Source: UBA4877 sp002399285
Lineage (GTDB): Bacteria; Bacillota; Thermoanaerobacteria; Thermoanaerobacterales; UBA4877
Direction: 5' to 3'
DNA length: 64,000 bases
Assembly: GCA_036771835.1 (NCBI GenBank)
Contig: DAIPGN010000010.1
Span: 34,264-98,263, forward strand
Notes under the pieces: model-generated
The model's input: the letters and a program-made list of their open reading frames with translations, nothing else
What the model was told of the DNA's origin: nothing
The model's database searches: none
Program-made: the position numbers and the translations under genes
Shown: piece by piece, positions 16,694-23,372 of the stretch
How positions within the stretch are numbered: the stretch's first letter is position 1
Layout: every line of letters starts with the position of its first letter

Positions 16694-18112
16694 TTATTTC
16701 ACTTGTTGTCTTTCAGGCTTTTCCGTGAAACCAAATAGTAACGATAAAATAAAACTAACTGAAAATGCTGCGGCACAAGCAATAATTCCGGGAACAAGAC
16801 TTGAACCGTCTCCGCCTGCGCATACCGTAAAGAACAAAATATTTCCCGTTCCTATCGTATATGCTTTTGCCTGTAAGATAGAGGCAATGATGCCGCCTAT
16901 AAAACCGCCGGTAAATAGCCATATCATAGCTTTCTTAAAGCGGAAAATACACCCGAAAATAGTCGGCTCACTAACTCCCCCTAAAATTAAAGTAAGCGCA
17001 TTGGATGTATTCATTGCTCTTTCTTCCTTTTTTGAACGAATAGCAAAGGCAAGAGCTACACCTATCAGAGCATATGTGGCAACAATGGCGCTCAGCCAAA
17101 ACAGGTCGTCATACCCCTGGGTTGCAAACTGATTCAATATAATCGGTATTAAAGCCTTATCCATTCCTAAGCCGACGAGTACATACCACAACCCGCCGAT
17201 CAATCCTACTGCCAACGGGCCGACTGTTGAAACAAGCCATTTAGCAACAATAGCAATCAGAGTACCGCAATAGCTGCCAATAGGTCCTAGTATACACAGT
17301 GTTATGGGAAGCATAATAATAACTGTACATGCGGGGACAACAGCCGTTTTTAAAGATTTCGGACAAATTTTATCAATATATTTATACACGTAAGATAAAA
17401 CCCAAACCATTAAAATACTTGGCAATAATTGATTAGGATAATTAACTAAGGTCATAGGTATGCCAAAAACAGTAAATTTAGTGCCGTCCGCAACCATTTT
17501 AACCAATGTTGGATGAACCAATACGGCACTTAAAAACAGCGCGATAGGAATACTCGTATTAAATTTTTTTGCTGCTGTCCAGGCAACAAAGATCGGAAAA
17601 TAATAAAACCCGGCATCTCCTACAAAATTTAGCAGAGTTAAAACGTTACTTTCTGCTGGAAAAATATTCAATAAATTTGGCCCCAAAATTGTGACAAACA
17701 TTTTGATGATTCCTGCGCCAACAAAAATCGGATAAATTGGAAATACACATTCCGAAATCGTGCCGATAATAATTTTGTTGAAAAGATAGTTGAATGAGAA
17801 CCTTTCCCTTTTTTGTGAATCAGGTTCAATATCTTCTTTAACTATATCTTCCCTTTTAAATCCCTCAAGTTCACAAATTGTTTCATAAACATCTTCTACT
17901 TCTTGTCCAATTATAACTTGTAACTGATCGCCAACCCATTGGCATCCAATTACACCCGATATCTTTTCAATTTCGTCAATATTTACTAATGCCTTATCTT
18001 TTAAATTAAATCTCAACCTGGTTACACAATGTGTAAAAAAGCTAACGTTATCTTTACCGCCAATACCTTTGATTATTTCAGACGACATCATTGAATAATC
18101 TTTCTTTTTCAT
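16694..18112 (-). CDS. PTS glucose-superfamily EIIBC permease (beta-glucoside/sucrose type)
   Basis: A 472-residue EIIBC. The N-terminal EIIB domain (about residues 1-90) has the phosphorylated Cys in FFTHCVTRLRFNLKD and a second family motif, GVIGCQWVGDQLQVIIG. The EIIC domain follows with about ten membrane segments and the sugar-site motif ILGGVSEPTIFGC. No EIIA domain is attached or encoded nearby, so EIIA must come from another system. A LicT RAT/terminator lies upstream. The ribosome binding site is displaced by a hairpin. The substrate is unknown. Confidence 0.93.
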   Translation of the reverse strand: MKKKDYSMMSSEIIKGIGGKDNVSFFTHCVTRLRFNLKDKALVNIDEIEKISGVIGCQWVGDQLQVIIGQEVEDVYETICELEGFKREDIVKEDIEPDSQKRERFSFNYLFNKIIIGTISECVFPIYPIFVGAGIIKMFVTILGPNLLNIFPAESNVLTLLNFVGDAGFYYFPIFVAWTAAKKFNTSIPIALFLSAVLVHPTLVKMVADGTKFTVFGIPMTLVNYPNQLLPSILMVWVLSYVYKYIDKICPKSLKTAVVPACTVIIMLPITLCILGPIGSYCGTLIAIVAKWLVSTVGPLAVGLIGGLWYVLVGLGMDKALIPIILNQFATQGYDDLFWLSAIVATYALIGVALAFAIRSKKEERAMNTSNALTLILGGVSEPTIFGCIFRFKKAMIWLFTGGFIGGIIASILQAKAYTIGTGNILFFTVCAGGDGSSLVPGIIACAAAFSVSFILSLLFGFTEKPERQQVK

Positions 18113-18158
18113 ATCTATTCTCGATGATATTTACAAACTAAATATCACGCACTCCTTT
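18113..18158 (-). promoter_or_regulatory. Ribosome binding site separated from the start codon by a hairpin (EIIBC gene)
   Basis: On the minus strand AAAGGAG is followed by TGATATTT / AAATATCA (8-bp stem, 7-nt loop), then about 12 nt, then the ATG. The ribosome binding site is 39 nt from the start. The stem sequence is almost identical to that upstream of the next gene in the operon. Confidence 0.65.
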
Positions 18159-18289
18159 CGCTTTAATTTGTAATTTGATCCTGATGTACCGCCGGCTTTC
18201 GTATACCGCAACTCCTCTCTAAGTTTGAATTTCAGTTATCTATTACGCCGATCTATATATTGGAGCGCGCATCCATATATAGTATCAGC

Positions 18290-18337
18290 AAAAAACCCAA
18301 AGCAAAACAGTTTTATTAGAGCTGTTTGTACTTTGGG
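18290..18337 (-). terminator. LicT-controlled terminator upstream of EIIBC
   Basis: On the minus strand CCCAAAG / CTTTGGG forms the base of a long hairpin with inner pairing ACAAACAG / CTGTTTTG, followed by six T. Its 5' arm directly adjoins the RAT site, as in bgl/lic-type antitermination. Confidence 0.85.
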
Positions 18338-18366
18338 TAATGCCTGCATCAAAGCAGTTACAATCC
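18336..18366 (-). promoter_or_regulatory. RAT antiterminator site 1
   Basis: GGATTGTAACTGCTTTGATG followed by CAGGCATTACCC matches the ribonucleic antiterminator of the BglG/LicT family. It starts inside the licT stop codon. LicT bound here would prevent the downstream terminator and allow EIIBC expression. Confidence 0.85.
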
Positions 18367-19187
18367 TATTTAGCACACAATCTATTAATGTGTAACATCA
18401 AATATAAAAGTTCTTCTTCATTTAATTCCCATTTCATATGGTTCTTGAGATATTTATCAATTTCAAGCATGCACGAATAGGTATCGGGATATTTTGCCCT
18501 CATCAGATCATAAAGCAGACGGTTATCACTGGACACCTCACTCTTTTTATTGCGCCTCATGATCAGATAACGCATATGGATAGTGAAACGCGAATACTCA
18601 AACGTATCTTTATCAATTTCAAAGCCGAATTTTTCCTCGATTATCTTTATGATCGCATCGATCACTCTGATCGTTTTCATGGTCTCAACCATGTTGTTCA
18701 TACCGTTTTCCGCATTGATAAAATGCAGCGCGATGGACGTAACTTCACTTTCCGGGAGCTTGACCCCCAGTTCCCTCTCGATCACATCAAGCGCTCTTTC
18801 TCCGATTATTGTCTCCGCAGCATAAAGATGCCTTATTTCCAAACTGAGAGGATTTCTTATATCTATATTGCCCTTAAAACGGTCTATTGCAAACGATATG
18901 TGATCCGCCAGCGTGAACACAAGATTGGGATTTAAATCTACCGACAGCATGGAGCTCCCCGTCTTAACGATCCTATCAGTCACGGCAAAAATCTTCTCAT
19001 CAATGCTGTCTAATAAGCCTATATATTTTTGATCGATTCCATAAAAAGTCCTGTCGACCTTAGATAGATCCTCTAACTCATAAGGCATCGGGTGAAAGCC
19101 AATGCCCTTTCCCATAACGATAATTTCGCAGTTATTTCCATCTAATGCCTGAGCAACATTATTATTTATCTTTTTGATAATTTTCAT
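18366..19187 (-). CDS. BglG/LicT-family transcription antiterminator
   Basis: A 273-residue antiterminator. The N-terminal RNA-binding domain (1-55) reads MKIIKKINNNVAQALDGNN then EIIVMGKGIGF. Two PTS regulation domains follow: PRD1 with DHISFAIDR and RHLYAAETIIGERAL, and PRD2 with RFTIHMRYLIMRR and YLMLHINRL. The conserved histidines are the phosphorylation targets through which PTS activity controls the protein. RAT sites precede its own gene and EIIBC, so it should govern itself and the operon. Confidence 0.94.
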   Translation of the reverse strand: MKIIKKINNNVAQALDGNNCEIIVMGKGIGFHPMPYELEDLSKVDRTFYGIDQKYIGLLDSIDEKIFAVTDRIVKTGSSMLSVDLNPNLVFTLADHISFAIDRFKGNIDIRNPLSLEIRHLYAAETIIGERALDVIERELGVKLPESEVTSIALHFINAENGMNNMVETMKTIRVIDAIIKIIEEKFGFEIDKDTFEYSRFTIHMRYLIMRRNKKSEVSSDNRLLYDLMRAKYPDTYSCMLEIDKYLKNHMKWELNEEELLYLMLHINRLCAK

Positions 19188-19246
19188 AAAAAAATGTTAC
19201 TCCTTTCCATACATAACAAATAAGGCTCTTCTGAGCTCTATTCAAT

Positions 19247-19274
19247 GGTTATGCCTGCAAAGCAGTAACAATCC
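19247..19274 (-). promoter_or_regulatory. RAT antiterminator site 2, upstream of licT
   Basis: GGATTGTTACTGCTTTGCAG then GCATAACC, a close match to the LicT RAT consensus. A terminator overlapping its 3' side is not obvious; only a weak CATAAC / GTTATG pairing and a short GCTC / GAGC stem are seen. Confidence 0.75.
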
Positions 19275-19329
19275 ATTCCAAAAACATAACATCTTCAGTT
19301 ATGTGAAGCAACTTTTTAAACTATTTATT

Positions 19330-19358
19330 ATTATAAAACATTCTATCAGCGATGTCAA
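19330..19358 (-). promoter_or_regulatory. Consensus promoter of the licT operon
   Basis: On the minus strand TTGACA (19353-19358) and TATAAT (19330-19335) with exactly 17 bp between. This perfect sigma-A consensus would give strong constitutive initiation, leaving control to antitermination at RAT 2 and RAT 1. Confidence 0.85.
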
Positions 19359-19387
19359 GGAATTCGTTTTTCTTGCCTGTGTTAGTT

Positions 19388-19434
19388 AAAAAGATAAGCC
19401 ATGGGCAATCCCATCCTGCTTATTGCCCATGGCT
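19388..19434 (-). terminator. Intrinsic terminator of the galactitol-type operon
   Basis: On the minus strand a 13-bp stem, AGCCATGGGCAAT / ATTGCCCATGGCT, is followed by a short spacer and five T. It lies just after the PfkB kinase gene. Confidence 0.85.
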
Positions 19435-19442
19435 CATAATAT

Positions 19443-20378
19443 TCATTTTATCTCTTCCACCGTAACTTTACTTAGTAAATTGTTTATTTCTTCTGTGACC
19501 AGGGAGGAAGTGCTCTCCGACATGGCGGCTGCGGCGCCCACGGCAACGCTGTATGCGAATGCCTCATCCGCCGGACAGCCGTCTGAAAGCCGGGAGGCCA
19601 GGCCGGCGACCATGGCGTCTCCGCAGCCTATCGTGTTTCTTCCTGCGATCTTAGGAGCCCTGGCCGTCAGTACCTTCTCCTTGAATACCATGACCGCGCC
19701 CTCCGCCCCCATGGATATCACCGCGTTCTTTGCGCCGCCGTCCAGAAGGCTGCGCGCAGCCGCAATGATTTCATCCGGTGATTCCGGCATATGGCCCACG
19801 ATCTGAGATAATTCCTGCATGTTTGGCTTGACAAAATCGGGTCTTGCCGGCAGACTGCCTTTAAGCTCCTGCGCTCCGCTGTCAATGATCGTAATACATC
19901 CCGCCTCTTTAGCCATCAGCACCAATTCGGCAAAGAAGCTTTTGGGGACCCCGTCCGGCAGCGCCCCGGTAAAGACCATGATGGAAGAACCGGCTGCCAA
20001 ACCCATGACTTTTTCTTTGATCTCAGACAGAGCGCCGCCGGATATCTGGAAGTTGGGCCCGGTGATCATCGTCGAACGCCCCGTCTTTTGCTCCGCTATT
20101 ATATAGTCGATCCTGGTCTCCACATCCTTCTGCAGCACGAGCTGATAGGCCAGGCCCTTTTCTTCCAGCGATTTTTTCACATCTTCTTCCGACCTGCCGC
20201 CGACCACTCCGACTATGACGGGGTCGCAGCCGATCTGCTTTATAACGGATGCGACGTTGACCGCCTTGCCGCCCAGATTGCCCGATACCTTATCGCTGCG
20301 GTTGCAGTTGTCCAGCTCCAGCTCCGGCAGAAATATTATCTTATCAAAGGATATGCTCAATCCGACACATGTGATCAT
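19443..20378 (-). CDS. PfkB-family sugar-phosphate kinase (1-phosphofructokinase type)
   Basis: A 311-residue ribokinase-fold kinase. The substrate motif GNLGGKAVNVASVIKQIG and the C-terminal catalytic motif NTIGCGDAMVAGLA with its base Asp are present, and VKPNMQEL is typical of 1-phosphofructokinase and tagatose-6-phosphate kinase. It likely adds a second phosphate to a ketose phosphate before or after aldol cleavage. It is the last gene of the sigma-54 controlled galactitol-type operon, 10 bp after the aldolase gene. Confidence 0.88.
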   Translation of the reverse strand: MITCVGLSISFDKIIFLPELELDNCNRSDKVSGNLGGKAVNVASVIKQIGCDPVIVGVVGGRSEEDVKKSLEEKGLAYQLVLQKDVETRIDYIIAEQKTGRSTMITGPNFQISGGALSEIKEKVMGLAAGSSIMVFTGALPDGVPKSFFAELVLMAKEAGCITIIDSGAQELKGSLPARPDFVKPNMQELSQIVGHMPESPDEIIAAARSLLDGGAKNAVISMGAEGAVMVFKEKVLTARAPKIAGRNTIGCGDAMVAGLASRLSDGCPADEAFAYSVAVGAAAAMSESTSSLVTEEINNLLSKVTVEEIK

Positions 20379-20388
20379 CTTTTCCGCT

Positions 20389-20988
20389 TTACTTTTTTGG
20401 CTCTATCGTAGTCGCGGTCGATCCCATAGAGCGCACTATGCTGTACATCTTTGCAGCCTCTTCCACGATGAAGGAATTCAGCAGCGCCTTATCGAGGTCC
20501 TCCGCTACCGCAACGGCTCCATGGTTCTGCATCAATACCGCATTTGCCTTGCCGAGCGTGGCGGTTATATTTTCGGCTTCAATATCCGAACCGTTTTGTG
20601 CATAGGGCGATACCTTTATGTCCCCCCTTATCTTTGAGGAGACCTCTATATTTATTACGGGTATTGCCTCATTGGCCACTGAAAATGCCGTTGCATACGG
20701 TGAATGGGTGTGAACGACGGCCTTGATCTCGGGACGGTTCTTCATTATCTTCAAGTGGAATTTAGTCGATGACGAAGGCTTTCCGCCCTCGAGAACATTG
20801 CCGTCCATATCCACTACGCATAAGATATCGGGCGTTACGGAACCCAAAGCTGCCTTTGTCGGAGTGATGACGACCAGCCCCGTTTCCTCATCCCTTGTGC
20901 TGACATTGCCCGAAGCTCCTCTGACCAGTTCCTCACTGGCCAGCCTGTTGGCTACGTCCGCAACCTTCTTCTTTAACTCTTCCAGCAT
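20389..20988 (-). CDS. Class II aldolase/adducin-family sugar-phosphate aldolase
   Basis: A 199-residue zinc-dependent aldolase of the fuculose/ribulose-phosphate family. Metal ligands are in VVHTHSPYATAFS and LMQNHGAVAVAEDL, the phosphate-binding N-terminus is RGASGNVSTRDE, and SSSTKFHLKIMKNRPEIKAV is typical. It would split or epimerise a sugar phosphate produced from the PTS substrate. Its presence beside a galactitol-type PTS, instead of a GatY-type aldolase, makes the substrate uncertain. Confidence 0.9.
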   Translation of the reverse strand: MLEELKKKVADVANRLASEELVRGASGNVSTRDEETGLVVITPTKAALGSVTPDILCVVDMDGNVLEGGKPSSSTKFHLKIMKNRPEIKAVVHTHSPYATAFSVANEAIPVINIEVSSKIRGDIKVSPYAQNGSDIEAENITATLGKANAVLMQNHGAVAVAEDLDKALLNSFIVEEAAKMYSIVRSMGSTATTIEPKK

Positions 20989-21006
20989 TATAACTACCCC
21001 CTATAT

Positions 21007-22281
21007 TTAAAAGATTGATTTAAGCAAACTTATAATTTGAACGATCACATAAGACACTATCTGCTGCCCGCCCTCAAGACATGTTATAGCCTGTCCGGGA
21101 ACAGGGGATACGAAGCCTACAGTATTCGCAAGATCCGTAAATATCGGCGCAAAGTAGGTAGCGATAAGCAATACTCCCGCCATACATACGGTACCCATCA
21201 GCACGCCTCTGAAAATATTGCCGTGCGACATGGCCAAGGCCCATACGATATACACCGGCAACGCGCCTAGATCGCTGAAAGGCAGCGTCTTATTCCCGGG
21301 AAGAATAACTGCCAGGATTATCGTTATTGGAATAAGCAGGAGCCCTGTCGTGATTACGCTGGGGTCGCCTATTAAGACGGCCACATCCAAGCCTATATAG
21401 AACTTGCCGTCGGAGAAGCGATCCTGCATATATTCGCGGGCTGCCTCGGACAGCGGAGCCATGCTTTCCATGAGCATTCCCACCATCTTGGGAAGGATCG
21501 TCATAGCCGCCGCCGTATTTATGGCTAAGTTCAAAGTGGCACTGAAGTCATATCCGGCGAAGATACCGAGAGCTCCTCCTATTATCAGACTGAAGATCAT
21601 AGGTTCGCCAAATACGCCGAGTTTCTCTTCCACTCCCTCGGGATTTATATCGATATCCCTGATGACCGGGATCCTGTCGATGACCCAGTTTAACGCGTAA
21701 TAGACCGGGGCCCATCCGACGGTGGATAAATGAGGAATGGATATGCCCTCTATGTGCCAATAGTCTTCAACTAAAGGCGCCGTCCAGTCCGCCAGCTTGA
21801 AGGTTATTACGGCAAGCAATATGCCGGTCAATCCTGCTAATAAAAAGTTATGCGTTACAAAGTATACCGCCGCTGCTCCAAATATCCAGTGATAATAGTT
21901 TTGGAAGTCAACGTCCAGCGTTTTGGTCCAGCGCATCTTAAGCATTACCATATTTGCTATAAGACCGCCCAGGAATACGATAACAAAGAAGCGCGAGCCG
22001 AAAGTTATTGAAGCCAACACCGGCCAGCCGACATCTAAAATCTCCAGCTTGAACCCAAATCTGGTCACCGCCGCCTGAGCTGCCGGCCCGATATTATCCA
22101 GTAATAGGTTCAGGGCAAGGTAGACTCCGGTAAATGAAACGGCGAACAGCACCGCGCTGCGGAAGGCCCGGCCCGGTTTCATCTTGAAGAATATACCCAG
22201 AATAAAAATGAATACCGGAACGACGAGAACAACGCCAAGATCCATCCATGCTTTGACAACCTGCGTTAATACTGCACTCAT
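21007..22281 (-). CDS. gatC: PTS galactitol-family EIIC component
   Basis: A 424-residue polytopic membrane protein of the EIIC-gat family with about 10-12 hydrophobic segments. The stretches FIFILGIFFKMKPGRAFRSA, FGEPMIFSLIIGGALGI and PLSEAAREYMQDRFSD are typical. It moves a polyol or pentitol, phosphorylated by EIIA and EIIB encoded immediately upstream. Its length is close to the family norm. The substrate could be galactitol, another alditol or a pentose. Confidence 0.9.
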   Translation of the reverse strand: MSAVLTQVVKAWMDLGVVLVVPVFIFILGIFFKMKPGRAFRSAVLFAVSFTGVYLALNLLLDNIGPAAQAAVTRFGFKLEILDVGWPVLASITFGSRFFVIVFLGGLIANMVMLKMRWTKTLDVDFQNYYHWIFGAAAVYFVTHNFLLAGLTGILLAVITFKLADWTAPLVEDYWHIEGISIPHLSTVGWAPVYYALNWVIDRIPVIRDIDINPEGVEEKLGVFGEPMIFSLIIGGALGIFAGYDFSATLNLAINTAAAMTILPKMVGMLMESMAPLSEAAREYMQDRFSDGKFYIGLDVAVLIGDPSVITTGLLLIPITIILAVILPGNKTLPFSDLGALPVYIVWALAMSHGNIFRGVLMGTVCMAGVLLIATYFAPIFTDLANTVGFVSPVPGQAITCLEGGQQIVSYVIVQIISLLKSIF

Positions 22282-22295
22282 TTACATCTCTCCTC

Positions 22296-22679
22296 TCATT
22301 CTTTTTTTTCTGTTCTTTCTTTTATATATTGGATGATTTCACTTATGATGCGGTCTCTGTCCGCACCTCCTGTCAAAAAGCACATTGCGGGATAATATAC
22401 GACGTCCTTTACTATGGCGGGATCGACCGGAGAAGTGGTCATTACTATGTCCGGATTGATCTGCTTGATCTCCATCGGCAGGTCATATATCCTCTTCCTG
22501 TAGATCTCAAAACCCCTGACCTTATTATCCTTAAGCTTTTCTCTTAACAGTGTCTCCACAATAGCCGACGTTGCAACCGATGTCCCGCATGCTATTATTA
22601 TCTTTACCTTGCCGGCATTGTAAGCCGCCTTCTCGCCATTTGGAACGTCTTTCCTGGCCTTATTGAACATTGCGCTCAC
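22296..22679 (-). CDS. gatB: PTS galactitol-family EIIB component
   Basis: A 127-residue EIIB-gat. The phosphocysteine lies in KIIIACGTSVATSAIVETLL. Compared with the usual size near 95 residues, there is an N-terminal extension of about 20 residues (MSAMFNKARKDVPNG) and a charged C-terminal tail. It lies 13 bp downstream of EIIA and just before EIIC. Confidence 0.9.
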   Translation of the reverse strand: MSAMFNKARKDVPNGEKAAYNAGKVKIIIACGTSVATSAIVETLLREKLKDNKVRGFEIYRKRIYDLPMEIKQINPDIVMTTSPVDPAIVKDVVYYPAMCFLTGGADRDRIISEIIQYIKERTEKKE

Positions 22680-22692
22680 CTCCTCTCTTTTA

Positions 22693-23169
22693 TCAGGACA
22701 CGATCGAAGTAAAACCAGACTGTAACAACCTCATAACTTCCTTTATATCCTTGGTATTTATCAATTTGCTAAGCAGCTCTTTATCCTGTATTATGGCAAT
22801 TATGTTTTTCAGGGCGCCTATCTGCAGGTTTGAATCGGTCAATGCCAACATAAATATGATGCGGACGTCGGTTTCTTCCCGAGGGTTCTCCATTACATTG
22901 AATTTTATCGGACTTTTAAGAACCGCCACAGCGATGCCCGGTTTGATCACATGTTCTTTGTCCGCATGCGGTATGGCTACGCCTATATCCTCCGTTGACA
23001 GACCCGTGGGAAAGATGCCCTCCCTATCCAGTACGGCCTTGGTAAAACTTTCCCTGACGTAGCCGTTTGATATCAGTACCGACGCCAATGACTGCAGTGC
23101 TTCCTCTTTCGTTTTGGCTTCCATATCCGCCTTGATTAGAGCCTCATTAAATAAGCTCGGATAGGCCAT
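22693..23169 (-). CDS. gatA: PTS fructose/galactitol-type EIIA component
   Basis: A 158-residue EIIA of the fructose/mannitol/galactitol superfamily with the active-site histidine in IGVAIPHADKEHV. It takes phosphate from HPr and passes it to GatB. It is the first gene behind the sigma-54 promoter, with a 5' leader of about 180 nt in which no gene is seen. Confidence 0.92.
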   Translation of the reverse strand: MAYPSLFNEALIKADMEAKTKEEALQSLASVLISNGYVRESFTKAVLDREGIFPTGLSTEDIGVAIPHADKEHVIKPGIAVAVLKSPIKFNVMENPREETDVRIIFMLALTDSNLQIGALKNIIAIIQDKELLSKLINTKDIKEVMRLLQSGFTSIVS

Positions 23170-23355
23170 CGATATACCCCCATCTTTAAATATAGTTTTT
23201 ATTTGATCGCCTGTTTCTCCATGCCACTTGACGCACAGGACCGAATATGTTAAAGACAGCGCGATAAATTAATGATGCTCTAACATTTACACGTTGCTAT
23301 TTGCGCAAGTAAACATTTTACTTAAGGTCAAATGAACATCTGCATAGATAAGTCT

Positions 23356-23372
23356 TGCAAGAGTTGTGCCAA
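23356..23372 (-). promoter_or_regulatory. Sigma-54 promoter of the galactitol-type PTS operon
   Basis: On the minus strand TTGGCACAACTCTTGCA matches the -24/-12 consensus TGGCAC-N5-TTGCA exactly. It begins right after the stop codon of the LevR-type activator. A GGCACAAATCGGGCC palindrome-like sequence lies 6 bp upstream (23379-23393) and resembles the palindrome at 27630. Confidence 0.92.

Noticed and set aside
19188..19274. A terminator coupled to RAT site 2 upstream of licT
   Set aside because: Only a 6-bp CATAAC/GTTATG pairing and a 4-bp GCTC/GAGC stem are present, without a proper T-tract; not enough to list as a terminator.
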